From Rhizoctonia solani (Eukaryota > Basidiomycota > Agaricomycetes > Cantharellales > Ceratobasidiaceae), in NCBI RefSeq assembly GCF_016906535.1, contig NC_057382.1, forward strand, positions 1,240,001-1,304,000: a stretch of DNA of 64,000 bases, in the 5' to 3' direction. Each line of letters opens with the position of its first letter. Position 1 is the stretch's first letter. The translations under genes were made by a program, and so were the position numbers. A model generated the notes under the pieces. It ran no database searches, was not told the origin of the DNA, and worked only from the letters and a program-made list of their open reading frames with translations. Below are positions 24,801 to 38,981 of this stretch, piece after piece.

Positions 24801-27247
24801 TTTCGACATCGAACTCAACGTGATACTGCCCCAGATACTGATTTCTACGCAAGCAACCCTTTCCGATTGTTGCTTTCGGTCTCGAGATTTTGATCACTGG
24901 TTTCAGACGCGGTCGATTTGATTATGCAGACCCAGAGATAATCTCAAGACTGGAGCCCATGTCGGTAGTTATAGGGAATACACTCTACAGTCAAGATGGT
25001 CACGTCGTGACTCTGGGACTCAAGGCTGCAGCATCTATCGTCAAGTGTCCTTTACGCTCGGTGGAAAAATCCCTCCCGGTATTTGTCAAGCAAACGCTCG
25101 AGATTATCCGAAGCTCCGGGGAACTGAATCAGGTTACCCAAACTGCACTCAAATCACTCGCCATTATGATTCGCGATTGCCCTGCGGCCAAACTGCAAGA
25201 AAGCGACTTGACCTTTTTGTTAGAGGTCATTGCACCGGACCTAGAGGAGCCCGAGCGCCAAGCTGCTGTCTTTTCGCTCCTTCGCACCATCATTTCGGTT
25301 TTGTGGTTCCTGAAATATATGATTTGATGGGGAAAGTAGCCGAAATCCTAGTCACCAACCAATCTTCCCAGGTTCAAGAGCTCGCCCGTAGTGTCCTTCT
25401 GCAATTTCTACTCGACTATCCTCAGGGCAAAGGTCGTTTACGCACTCAACTTAATGCACTTGCACGAAATCTTGACTACGTCTTCGACAGTGGCCGCAAA
25501 TCTGTTATGGAATTCCTGGCAGCTGTCATTTCCAAGTTCACAGATTCAATTGTTGACGAATATGCGGACATGTTTTTCGTCGCACTCGTTTTAAGAATTG
25601 CAAACGATGACAGCACGAAATGCCGGGAAATGGCGGCGGCCCTGATCCAACAGTTGCTAAGCCGAGTCGGTGAAGAACGGCGCAAGAAGCTCATGGCACA
25701 TGCCCATAACTGGCCGACAAGAAATTGCAAACGATGACAGCACGAAATGCCGGGAAATGGCGGCGGCCCTGATCCAACAGTTGCTAAGCCGAGTCGGTGA
25801 AGAACGGCGCAAGAAGCTCATGGCACATGCCCATAACTGGGCCGGACAAGAGGAAAAGCAACAACTTGCCGGTGTCGCGGCACAGGTGTGCCTTGCTCTC
25901 GATGCCCTTCACGCTGAGACTCGGCCCTTTATGTCCGACATGGCCACCGACCTCCGTGGACTCATTCAACGCAGCGCATACAATTGAACAACGAGAGCGA
26001 TGCGATGGACGTGGACGAGGATGACAAGAGTGCCACCTGGCAAGTCCCGTACCATGCATTAACGACACTTGGAAAGCTCATCGCGAGTTTCCGGAACAGC
26101 ATCACTGCTTCAACAAAGGACTGGGCTTCGATTTATTCCCATCTACTTTTCCCCCATGCTTGGGTCCGACTCGCTTCATGTCGCCTCGTTGGTTCACTCT
26201 TCGCATCTATACCGATTTCGGTTGAAACCTTGACACTTGGTGCTGATTTGGCCGAGGCTACGATTACCAGCCCGGCTGGAACGACCATCACACTTGCACT
26301 GGTGGATGTGACACAGAAGCTGTGTTTACAATTGCGTAGTACGAACTTGGACGATACCCTAAGCACCCAAGTCGTCAAAAATTTGTTCTATGCAGGGAAA
26401 GTGTTTGCTCTGGTCTATGGTGAGGCAAAACTTGGGATTCGGTAGATGAGAAAGCTGGCGAGGATGAAGACGAGTCAGGGTGGTGAATCGGATGCTGAAG
26501 ATGAAGGAACTCCCACTGAAAATCGAGCGACCAAGGCACGGCAAACCCTCTCGCATGGATGTTCTCCAAACTATCTTACCAAGCTCGATCAGCACACATT
26601 GCCCGGATCAATAGGGCCGCGAACTCGGTATGTATGCGCATTATTTTGTCTATGGATGAGATCTGACGGATGGCACCCTATTTATTTAGAGCAAGTGGTA
26701 CATTCATATTGGCTCGATCTTCCGATGGTTTGCAGCGATGACTTCGCACCTATCCGCACCGACTCTCGAAACTTTCCTTCCCCACATACTTGCTCCGGTG
26801 TATCGAATTGCAGAGGAAGAGACTATCAAGGATACGGAACTTGGTACGTGATCGAGCTTGAATTGTTGATATTAGGCACTTATTCTCGAGTAGATGATCT
26901 CAAAACTCTCACTCACGAGCTCCAGGCTCTGCTTCAGCAACGAACTGGAACCACTGCCTTTGCCAACGCATACAGCCGGATTCGACAAGGAGTCGTTCGT
27001 GTGCGCCGAGAACGCAAAATTCAACGTGCTACTCAGGCAGCGACTCATCCAGAGGCGGCAGCGAGGCGAAGGTTGCAGCGGAATATTACAAAGAAGGAGG
27101 GAAAGAAGAGAAAAGACAGGGCGTTTGCGTGAGTGATTCTTGTTCTTGGGCTTTTGAATGTTATGAATGCAACTCGATCGTAGGGATGCCAAGATCCGGA
27201 ATAACGCAGTCAAAAAAAGGAGACGAGTAGGCGAGGAAGATGCATGA
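18839..27247 (+). CDS. UTP20: U3 snoRNP / 90S pre-ribosome component Utp20
   Basis: A very large HEAT/ARM-repeat scaffold of the small-subunit processome, needed for early 18S pre-rRNA processing in the nucleolus. The start at 18839 (MSGSEDEMMMELEDV) leads across a first intron into FRSYEAQLKDVHAPSK, the Utp20/DRIM N-terminus. Characteristic blocks include ALVEVFSQLADLHEKLAPIA and LNAYSIKRMEEPDFDRRLTA near 23.15 kb, RFVEEVATKPSSDFEKTFTK near 23.38 kb and LIVALSQILRSKSQDVRDLT near 24.2 kb. The basic C-terminus contains RRRLQRNITKKEGKKRKDR near 27.08 kb and ends KKRRRVGEEDA with the stop at 27245-27247. The 8.4 kb span fits the family's usual 2,500 or so residues. Long exons change frame without introns (for example near 23030 and 23350), and a 127-base duplication lies at 25598-25851. 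In an essential gene these breaks suggest sequence or assembly errors. Confidence 0.85.
25598..25851 (+). repeat. 127-base tandem duplication inside Utp20
   Basis: Units of 127 bases (about 25598-25724 and 25725-25851) are essentially identical and encode NDDSTKCREMAAALIQQLLS and the following residues. The length is not a multiple of three, so the frame is broken; one unit alone continues into AGQEEKQQLAGVAAQ. Confidence 0.95.
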
Positions 27248-27579
27248 TGGGAGTGTAATCGGGTTAACTTATTCGGTCACTGGCGGTTTGTGTAGTAGAT
27301 ATATAGGCGCTTTGAATTAAAATGAATTAGCTATTTGCGGGTTGATGGTGGTGTTCGTGATAAATGTTACTAGCATAGCTCTCAGGTAAACTTGCCAGTT
27401 GGTATTCACACAGTTATGGTTATTTTTGAATCTCGATTAGTACGCAATTAATTCAGACTATATTCAATAAGCGTCCATAACAAAGTCCATTATCAAACTC
27501 GTGAAACCCGAGAATATGCCCATAGAGTCGTGTGAATCCCAACCTATCCCTCAATCTTGGGGCCAGTCGCGGTTTAATT

Positions 27580-28300
27580 TCAGTAAGTTCCTGGAATGAC
27601 CGCAGGACACCCGGCAGTGTCTTTGTCCAGCGGGCAGTCGTTATAGTCTTGACAACAGCGAATGCATGCGCGGCCGTCGTTGGGTTCGACGAGTTGAACA
27701 TAATGCTTGTATCTATAATCGATCGAATGTTAGAAAAGAAGGGATTCAAAGTGATTGAGAACGTACCCTGTGCACACGCTGCCTTGTGGGTTGCCTTTTC
27801 CGCCAGCTCCACCGCTCGAATCATACTGTCCTCCGCCGTCATTGTCATTGAGCTGGGAGAATCCCTTGTTAATCCGTCCAGTGACTAAAGAAAGAAAGAG
27901 CAGTAAGCAAGATACCAAAAGGTGACCCTCAGAAGCCCATAGTTCTTACGTTGGACGTATTTTTTGCCCTTCTTGCCCGTTCCTGTCTTGTAGGTGACTT
28001 TTTTTCCAGAAGTTGTGGGAAACAGCCCTTGGGAATTATCGGTACGGGCAGATGCTGAGCAATACACGCGCATTCCACCCGGTTTTTCCGATTCGCCAAT
28101 GTCGGTATGGCTTTGCGTGGCATGACCATACAGTCGATATGATCGAGTGGTCAGAGATGGACAGAGTTGACTTGAAGAATTCACCAACACTTGGTAGTGC
28201 TCTGGATTAGTACAGTATTGTCGGGGGCAGCACGAGGCTGAAGCGGTGAAGCGAGAGCCAAGGTAGCAGAGAGGATGAGAAGAGAAGACGAAAGACGCAT
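27580..28300 (-). CDS. Small secreted cysteine-rich protein, copy 1
   Basis: First of three paralogues here. The start at 28300 gives a signal peptide (MRLSSSLLILSATLALASP) followed by LQPRAAPDNTVLIQS. Exon 2 (about 28130-27960) encodes HTDIGESEKPGGMRVYCSAS and KKVTYKTGTGKKGKK. Exon 3 encodes a Gly/Asn/Asp-rich stretch (QLNDNDGGGQYDSSGGAGG). The last exon gives the shared tail GRACIRCCQDYNDCPLDKDT and AGCPAVIPGTY with a stop at 27580. The mature protein is roughly 150 residues with clustered cysteines. A one-base frame change is needed at the start of exon 2 (near 28110). Function is unknown; size, secretion signal and cysteines are effector-like, but that is only suggestive. A TATA box lies about 85 bases upstream. 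It converges with Utp20. Confidence 0.65.
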
Positions 28301-28382
28301 GGTGGGTTCGTGAAATGTCGTGTCGGGTAGAAGGGGACGAGAGAGGATGAGCTCTGCTATTCCTGGCTCCCGACTCAAGCAT

Positions 28383-28389
28383 TATATAA
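28383..28389 (-). promoter_or_regulatory. TATA box of secreted protein copy 1
   Basis: TATATAA on the minus strand about 85 bases before the start codon at 28300, the same spacing as in the two paralogues. Confidence 0.55.
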
Positions 28390-28715
28390 TTGGCGCAAAT
28401 TAAGTGATCGACAGGGCCTCGATCTTGGCGGTGTCTCTCCCACTGAATCGCGTGTCATGCAGTGGGCATGGAAAAGGCGGCAATGTCGTGATGGATGTAA
28501 GCGGAGGACACGTTTTCGACACACAAATTGGGTTCTTTGAGTCAAATGCGCATTTCCGGACCGAGGTGGTCAGGACAGTCGCATGTACTAGACCCGTAGA
28601 CTGAATAACAGGCGATACCCTTTAGGTAATTTCTATCCTGTGGACATCTCGATTACTTGTAAGTGTAATCGGCTCGCATGAGAATTGCCATTAATTACGA
28701 GTACAACTCGTTCGA

Positions 28716-29067
28716 GGTACGGGTACCTGTCGGAGTTCCCCGTAGAACCAGTGGAGAGCCACGTTCACCTTGTCCGTGTGACCGTACATGCTCCACAGCC
28801 CATCGCCCAAATCCTCTCGATTCGGGAGTCTAAAGCAAAGCCAGATCGATGAGGACTACGACTTCGATCTTTTGGTCATGGTACCAGGCGGGAATACAGC
28901 CATAGTATGCGATGTTTGTATACGGCAGAATATTGATATACGGGCAGTGCGGACGGCGATTCGGTAGCCAATCCTACATATGAAGAATTTCGACTCTGGA
29001 CTCAATTGCGGCCACGCTTAATTAATTTACCAAATCGATTCTACAACCCAGAAGCGCTCGGCGACTA
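28716..29067 (+). CDS. Unassigned coding-like segment upstream of Kae1
   Basis: Open, protein-like sequence on the plus strand that I cannot assign. One frame reads EFPVEPVESHVHLVRVTVHA and PIAQILSIRESKAKP, a second gives DEDYDFDLLVMVPGGNTA, and after a plausible gt...ag intron a third gives SVANPTYEEFRLWTQLRPRL and NLPNRFYNPEALGD. The pieces are dense in hydrophobic and acidic residues, unlike random frames, and could be exons of a small gene or the remains of one. No start codon with convincing context was found. Confidence 0.3.
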
Positions 29068-29098
29068 GCCCCCCTACCACTTGCTCCAAACTTTAACC

Positions 29099-30687
<1,589 letters not shown>

Positions 30688-30892
30688 CGGTGCTTCGATA
30701 TGTCCAAGGCTAAAATCAAGTCGTAGAGAAGATGGATGGCCGTATATCACTAGTGGAACTCAAAGTTTCACAACGGTCCATGCCAGAGCCTTGTTTTGTA
30801 TAGTAAAAAGTGAAACATGGGATAGATAACGTTGAACGAATAGTGTGCATGTCTCAAATTCGAGTGTTACATTGTAAAAATACATTTGGAGT

Positions 30893-33800
30893 CTACTTGG
30901 CTGAGTCTACTGAAGCCCCTACTACCATTGCGACACTATGGTCTCTCACCCAGGCAAGGTCACCGAGTCCACCTAGCACTACATTGGCGAACAAGGCTCT
31001 GCATGTTATCCCGGCCCAGAGGCGACTATCGACGTCCAATCTCATAGACAGTGCCCACAATGCGCTAATAGTTGATAGCCAATGTTTAACCGGGGTACCT
31101 GCCAGGGGTTGTAATAAGTTTCGGCTCGTGTGCAGAGGTTCGCTTGTATCCGTCGATAATGGACTCATGGGTGCCTGAACAGGGAACGATTCGAGTGAGG
31201 GCAGTGTGTTCATTATTGTTTTCACCGCATGGGCAAATGATTTCGGGGGGTACTCGAGTTTGGCAGTCAGACGAAGCAAAATGCGAGAAGCGAGGCACAT
31301 CAAACTAGGTTCTGGTTCTGTTAAATATGTTAATATAGTGGTTCGTGGCTGAATGATTGCCAGCCGAGACGCACCATGATGTAACAACTTTCCCGACCAC
31401 CTCTGCTACACTGTCTCGCCAATGCCCGGATGTCGCCTGTTCAATCTGTTCATGGTCGAGTACGACTACCATATTCTCAAGAATTTTGAGGTATACCAGA
31501 GCTTCTGAAGGGAGCGTATGGTCAAGTTGCATGTGGATCCAAGAGATTATGGACGACGATAGAACGAGTGAGGTTGCTGCATGTTTATTCGCACTGGCAT
31601 TTATCAGAACCTGCCGAGGAAGAGCAAATACTCTGATTAATTGGGCATATAATGATTTGCCTATTTGAGCCTACCTCCAGTATTGATAGTCTCAGCATCC
31701 TGTCTTCAATCGAGGATTGAAACAAGCTTGCTAGTAGGTCCCAGGTATGTCGTCGTTTGAGAACTTTCCAGTCCTCTGTGCTACGCATCCCGTCTGCCAA
31801 AAAGCGTAGCATCCAACCCCGTTCGCGCCTCCATTCCCCAGAGCTACTGTATAAAAGTGTGTACAATAGAGGTACATCCTTGGGGTCAAATTGCGGTCGT
31901 TGCAATAGGAACCTCGATATCAATGGATATAGAGGCGTAGCGGGAGAGAAAATGTCCCTAAGTGCATGAGAAAAGAGGAGGGTCGTGTATGTGGGTAGTC
32001 GCGGGATTGTGTGTGATGGTGTTGAATCAGGTTGGGGTATCAAGTTACGCAGCAGATCTAGGGTATATATGAGTTGATTTCGCTCTTGAAAGTCTACATC
32101 CTACAGAGCAGTTAACGTTGGCTGGGGTAACATATTCGACTTATGTACGTACGGAAGCCGTGTGTAAGCTGTGACCAATGCTGCGTACCCCAGTTGTCGC
32201 ATGGTCGGTCTTTTGGAGGACAAGGAGCTCGCGGCTAGTGAAATGACATTAGTGCGACACAAGTCGACCCACTGCATACTCGTCACAGGCTCCTCGCTTG
32301 CCATAAGTGCAACTAATAGCGTAAAGCAAAGTTAGGATCGTACACATCGTTCCTGTTATCCCCAGCTTCATGGCATTTATCAGAACCTGCCGAGGAAGAG
32401 TAAATACTCTGATTAATTGGGCGTATAATGATTTGCCTATTTGAGCCTACCTCCAGTATTGATAGTCTCAGCATCCTGTCTTCAATCGAGGATTGAAACA
32501 AGCTTGCTAGTAGGTCCCAGGTATGTCGTCGTTTGAGAACTTTCCAGTCCTCAGTGCTACGCATCCCATCTGCCAAAAAGCGTAGTATCCAACCCCGTTC
32601 GCGCCTCCATTCCCCAGAGCTACTGTATAAAAGTGTGTACAATAGAGGTACATCCTTGGGGTCAAATTGCGGTCGTTGCAATAGGAATCTCGATATCAAT
32701 GGATATAGAGGCGTAGCGGGAGAGAAAACGTCCCTAAGTGCATGAGAAAAGAGGAGGGTCGTGTATGTGGGTAGTCGCGGGATTGTGTGTGATGGTGTTG
32801 AATCAGGTTGGGGTATCAAGTTACGCAGCAAATCTAGGGTATATATGAGTTGATTTCGCTCTTGAAAGTCTACGTCCTACAGAGCAGTTAACGCTGGCTG
32901 GGGTAACATATTCGACTTATGTACGTACGGGAAGCCGTGTGTAAGCTGTGACCAATGCTGCGTACCCCAGTTGTCGCATAGTCGGTCTTTTGGAGGACAA
33001 GGAGCTCACGGCTAGTGAAATGACATTAGTGCGACACAAGTCGACCCACTGCATACTCGTTACGGGCTCCTCGCTTGCCATAAGTGCAACTAATAGTGGT
33101 AAAACAAAGTTAGGATCGTACACATCGTTCCTGTTATCCCCAGCTTCAAGTTCCATAGATTGAGGGTCCCTTCGTTGAGGGAACGAAGCGCAAGTTCGGA
33201 ACATGGTCGATGGGTTAAAATTGCATACAGCCGATAGGAAATCTTTTGGTTGTGTATGTGAGGGGTCGGGAGTCCAGTTCCTCAAGATGTCAGAGGTTGA
33301 TATCTGGCGTGATTTTTCGAATAAATGGAATATAGACAAGATCTGAGTGTCCTGTTGACTTAGAGTCCCTCGATATATATGGAGGAGCGGAATTATATGA
33401 CTCGGGTGGCAAGTGCTTGATGGGTGCTTGTGGAATAGAGAACGGAGCAGGCTAACAGGCCCATCTTTGAGCAAGAGCGTAACTTGGCATATTGAGGCAA
33501 ATGCCGAATGGTGCAAAACGGACTGAAGAAGCTTGTTTACGCTCATTGGCTAACGAGGCGTGAGCTAAACGGAGATCGATCTTGCAAATTAACCCTACCT
33601 TTAAGGATGTATGCGTTACTAATTGTGAACATAAATCCATCACGCGGCTAGATTGGAGCCGATTTTTTATTGCAGCAACTAGGACTGGCTCAGCGAGGTG
33701 GGGCTTAATATTTGTGGATCTGGGAAGCAATTCCGCTGGCTCCCGAGGTGAACAACTATCATATGCCATGTAACAAACGCGATGCTCACCAAAAATAGGC

Positions 33801-36800
33801 AAACACGACTGCAACTCGGGAGAGTCTTTCTCATCCTCTGCGAATCTCCTAACCAGCCAAAGTAGCCCGGAATCGATAACTGAATCTAACAAATCCTCCC
33901 AATGAGATTGAGACGCCACGTGGGCGACAAACGAGTGCGTATCGGTGGAACACATCCTTGTGGTTTGAAGGGAACCGTTTGGTAACAGCTTGGACAGTGG
34001 CATCGATGTCTCTGGGAAATTTTTGTGTTATCGTAAAAAGTATATGCATTGCCCAGCGTTGCCGCTCTTCAGATTCCCCACGCTTGAACAATGTGCGGGC
34101 CGCGCAATCCAGTATTTTATTGACTGACGTTCGCTCCAGAGGTAAGTTGTCTCCCCCGGCCTGCGCGATCGCCGTGTAACAATCTACTAGGGCGAAACAA
34201 GGCCAATGGAATGGGTACCTATCGTGTCTTGCTCTTCCATCCAAGTTACAAAGGAATCCCGAGCATTCTTCGATAAATATATTAGTGCCGTGCTCATTTT
34301 GGCAAGTTCCTCAGTCTCAGTCCAACCCAAGAAATTCCGCCACGAAACAGAGTCTATTACGCCAGTTCGCGATGACCATTGACCAGTAGCCTGCTTGACT
34401 ATGTCGGAAAGGCCCCTATTGGCCTCAACCGAAGATAGATCGAGACAAAGGGGAAGTTCCTGTTGGACTATAGTCGAGGAAAGCTTAAGCAGACCAGGGA
34501 AATCAGTGAGCTTGGAAGCTTGATCAGTTGAGGAAGTGCCGAGGCCAGTTGTCGAGAATCTGTTTCGTGCGAGGTACTGACACGAAGGTGGTCACCCAGT
34601 GACTCGAGTAACAATTTCAATGTAGGAGAGATATTTTCCCAGTCTTGAATGCGAGAGAGAGTCAATTTCAATACCCGGATGCATGTGGAGGCTGGAGTGA
34701 ACGGAATCCAAACAGAAAAGCCGGGTGCATTTGCCTTCAAAGGAGATCAGCATATTGACAATTAGTTCTATGCTCACACTTACTTCAAGTTCGGTGGTTG
34801 ATGAAGCTTCCAGGAGGGACCCAGACCAGTATTGAGAGTAAGGAGAAGCTAACGCTAGGTCGTTATCGTTGTCCCTATTAAGAAGGGCTGACACTATTCC
34901 TTTGCATTCTAAATCACAAAGTTAAAGCTACATTCTCAAACTTTTGCCAGGGACTTACCGTCAACCCAAGTATTTCCATCAATGCGACTTAACGATAGGA
35001 AGATTGGTAAACAAGATGTGCTTCACGTTATCCTTTTCTGAAGTAGTACCCGCATACTGGCAAAGAGAGGTTAAAATGCTTAAACAAGCACGAGTAGTAC
35101 TCTGACGAGCTGTAGCAATAGCGGCGCCAAGTTGATGGGCCATGAGACCGCACGCCCATGTGAGGAGCTCGACTGGGAACCGAGACAAAGAATTGAGGAA
35201 AGCTGTATGAAAATGTCGAGATTGACGTCCTGTTGAAACATTATCCTCAATGCTGTAGGGAGTAACATCCTGCACGTAATTTTGGCATGTGAGAACGTCA
35301 GAAAAAAAGAATAATTTACTTACGCATTAAACAGGTTTTCCATCGTTTCTTTGTCCCCCACCAAAGTTGATAAAGAGGCCGAAAGAGTTCTAAATTCAAC
35401 TTCCTCCAGAAAATCTCTCAGGGCGACTTCGTCAACGGACCGACCCACTAAAAACTTGAGAAGCTTGATAAGATCCAGCGCACCAAGCTCCTCGCCTGAG
35501 CTGCGTACCCGCCTACGATCTTCGCCGAGACTTGTGCTTTGACCGTCTTATTGCGGCGGTATCCACCGACTCTATCTCCTGTACAAAAGAACCGCAGCAG
35601 GTGTTGATGTTACGCTCGTGTCCATATCCATTTCGGTTCAGCTGGCACCAAATCATCTAAAAATGTCTCCAGCCTAGAAACGACCTTTAGTCCAAAGTTT
35701 TCTCCGCCCTCCTTAACGAATATATCCCGCATATATCCAGCGATCGCCTTGGAATCCTTGAGTTCCATCTTTCCAACGAGCAGTTTGACAAGCCGTGCTA
35801 CGAACGAGGCGATCAATCGACGAGATGTGGATTCCATCGGTTTATGCCGCAGCTGCTCGAGAAGCGCCATGAACAATGGACTAGGCATCCGCGAAACATC
35901 ACCGGAGCTAGAATAAAGCTGCCTGCCCTGCTCCAGGTATTTGTACGGAGTTTTGACGCATCGGGAGAGCACATCGTCAAAAAAGCCGAGGAAAATCGCA
36001 ATATCGTCTTCGGTGCCGGCCGAGTTTGTATATTTAGTTCTGGGCAAAGACTCGATCCATGCCAGTATCTCTTTGGGATCATGCTCAAATAGCACGCCAG
36101 ACCCGAGTAGTCTCACGACCAATGAGGCTGATGCCGCTCGTAACTGTAGGTAAGGTGTTCGAAGGTGCAACGAAAGCAGGCGATACATATGTGTATGTTG
36201 CGAACCCGCTGTATCGGTGTGTTAATATAGTTCCAAGAGAATAGATAAATGAATAACGCACAGGGCTTCGCACTCCATACAAATTGATCGTTTTCGCCCA
36301 AAAGCCGAAGCATATGGATCTGGCACATGACTCTCAACCCAACGATTCCACTCGTCTTGCCATCTTCAGTCTCTTTAACCTCAGTTTCTTGCAAAAGCTT
36401 CCCAACATCGAATCTCGTCTCAGCCATCGTACCAGGCAAAACTCGTGCATAAAGCCACATCAGTCTCAAAGAACCCTCTGCGAGCAAAAGCTCCCGACTT
36501 CCACTTCATTATCCATGGTCGTGTCCTCGTTTTTCTGGAGAGCCTTGGAAGCTTCTTGAGTGATCCCAACCACAACTCCCAATTCAGGAACTCGTTTTCG
36601 GACCGCGTCCACAACCTCTGCAGCACGTTCACTCCAACCAGGAGGGAATGCTTCGAGAACATTGGACAACTTGAGTAGACACTGGGTGATGAGTCGAATT
36701 GTCGTATGTTGAACGAGTGTTCCCGTGCTCGCCGGGACCGTGTTTGGTTCTCCGATGGAGCAGGTTTTGCAAGAAGTCCTTTGGTCAACCATGCTCGTGT

Positions 36801-38439
36801 TAATAAATTGGGGATAACGCTTTCGACGATTGCAGAAAGTGGTGGGAGGATCTGCTCGGTACGCTCTGCTCGAGGTCGATGAGGTTGCGAGAGTGTGTGG
36901 GAGCATCCATATAGAAGGAATCAGTCGGAAGATCTGCTTTGACGACTGAAGCAATAAAACCGACGCTTGTGATCCATCTTGTAGATAGTCGGGGTTCCAA
37001 GCTAAGTCCAAGTTGTGCGGCACCTAAGCTGAGTGTCATGAAAGTGTTTCAAAGTTGAAGCGAAAATTTCACCCATACCTTTTGCAAAGTAAGCACCGAC
37101 CAAGTCAGGACATGCGTTCAAAATTCGCACTGCAAGTTCATGTTGCCTTGCATCCACAGCGGGTCGTAAAGTCCTCAACAACTTCAGTAGCAAAGGATTA
37201 TAAACTGTCCCTTTTGAGTTCGCTTCACTACCTTCCTCTTCACCTCCTTCATCCTTCCCTGCCGGACGTAGGTCTTCGAAAGGATTCTCGATGGACGAGG
37301 GTACCACCCTCTAGATTTGAAGCAGATGCCCGTACCTGGTTTGGTACATAGGGCGAGGAGGAAGTGATGAACGACGTCAGCAGGTGCCAAAGGGTCTGTG
37401 ATATCAGGGTCCATCCTGTCGTAGAGTGGCTGTAACTGCAGTGACCCAAAATTTAAAAAGTGATTAGTCCTGAACAGGGTGAGACTGATCCGCCAACATA
37501 CATAGATAACTACTCCACCAAACTTTCACCTTCAAGCTCTTCGGAACCTTGACGTCACCCCAGACCTTTTCCCAGCATGTTTCTAAGACTAATTTAACAA
37601 CCACACCCTCATCTTGAGCTATTCCCTTGAATAACGCAGTGAACAACTCGATAGGTAAAGTCAAGGGAAGAAGTGCGAGAATGAGTGTCACAAGGGCAGT
37701 GCGAATAGATAGATAAACCAGAGGTTCGGATGTTGGCGTTCGATGTCGATGTGAAAGGAGTTTTGGTAGAGCCTGTGGATTGTCAAAGAACCAGGTACGG
37801 TCCGCTTACCAACGCTACGCACCTTTGCCGTCCAGGAAACAGCATCAAAAGTCAACCGTTGATCTATCAATGCGGCTGCACCTAGAACTTTGAGGGCAGC
37901 GAGCACTACATCCGTTTTGTCCACTTGCTAAATGGGCGTTCAATCGTCTGGCATGGGTGCTGTCGAGCAGTGTCCGCAAAATGGTGGGTCCGTGGACGCT
38001 GCCAGCGGGAGTTCCGGATATTAGCGATATAGTATGCGCAAGCGAGATAAGGACCAGGGACGTAAACTGTTTGACATAAGTAATGATATTAGGGATCTGG
38101 GCAATTTCGTCTGCTACCAGGACGTACATTAGATCCAGTGTCCCAAATGTCAAATAATTCATTCGCCCCCGGGAGATTTCTCAAGCCAGGAGGTCACTAG
38201 TACGATACGTGTATCCCTAATGCCAGGCCGTTCGCCATATGCCACGGTGATTTGGTTTCGAAATGAACAAGAGCTGCCGAAAATGGATGAGCTTGCTTCA
38301 ACGTAATCCAATGATAATAATTACTATTTTTAAGCACATCAGGGTTTCGGGACTTGAGGGCTTCAATGAGACCTTCGGGGCTCTTAAATTCAGCCGTGGT
38401 CTTTCCCTGCACCGCGCGAGGACGCTTCACCTTGGTCAT
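30893..38439 (-). CDS. URB1: Nucleolar pre-ribosomal protein Urb1/Npa1
   Basis: A giant helical-repeat scaffold for early 60S pre-ribosomes. The start at 38439 gives MTKVKRPRAVQGKT followed by FKSPEGLIEALKSRNPDVL, the usual N-terminal pattern. Conserved blocks include HLRTPYLQLRAASASLVVRL and ILAWIESLPRTKY near 36.1 kb, FFDDVLSRCVKTPYKYLEQG near 35.95 kb and SRMPSPLFMALLEQLRHKP near 35.9 kb. The C-terminal Urb1 domain contains LLFSHALRDIFSPATPLYPL, FDPKDVPLLYTLLYSSSGEW and RERGWMLRFLADGMRSTEDW near 31.9 kb. The frame closes at 30893 after DHSVAMVVGASVDSAK. Many short introns and some frame changes occur. A 776-base segment carrying the most conserved exon is present twice in tandem (31595-33148), which breaks the frame. 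The gene is convergent with Kae1 and divergent from secreted protein copy 2. Confidence 0.8.
31595..33148 (-). repeat. 776-base tandem duplication inside Urb1, about 2% diverged
   Basis: Unit A (31595-32370) and unit B (32371-33148) align along their full length with roughly 15-20 substitutions and two one-base indels. The unit spans a conserved exon, two introns and part of a neighbouring exon. The junction at 32370/32371 falls inside coding sequence and changes the frame. The divergence means this is not a simple copying of one read. Confidence 0.95.
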
Positions 38440-38895
38440 CGCAGTAATGGTTGGGCAAACAAAACTTAGTGTGGGACATTGTCACGTGTCATTCCTTGCC
38501 GATCACACAGCCACAGTCCGAGATGGCAGCCTATTAATAGATTTCCCGCGCCACCGATCACACCAACTTCCCGCAAAGATCCACGCAAAGATCTATGAGT
38601 TTTGAAGTTGCCAAGCCTTTAATTACACTTCGAAAGATTCAAATCAAGGTTCGAACGACACAAGCTGTCGCAGTTATGTACTGATCTGCAACGTGCACTC
38701 GAGCTTCGTAGCCCATCAACGAACCATCACGATGCCATGCGCCTCATATTTGATCCACTGCCTACTCAAACGCTCAATTGTGCGGGGGTCTCGGAATGAC
38801 CCCCTTACTCCGTTGTAAATACAGGCTGAAGACTGAAGGAGTAAGCTATTACATCGGGTCACGAGATCCGTACTGCCTTCCCTATCTTCAGGAAG

Positions 38896-38903
38896 TATAA
38901 AAG
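38896..38903 (+). promoter_or_regulatory. TATA box of secreted protein copy 2
   Basis: TATAAAAG lies 86 bases before the ATG at 38982, with a pyrimidine-rich stretch (cctttcaccctttac) just upstream of the start. Confidence 0.6.
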
Positions 38904-38981
38904 AGGCCCCCACCAGGAGCTCACCAGCCATCTCACCCCCTTTGCACCTTTCACCCTTTACGATACATCCACGTTCACAAC

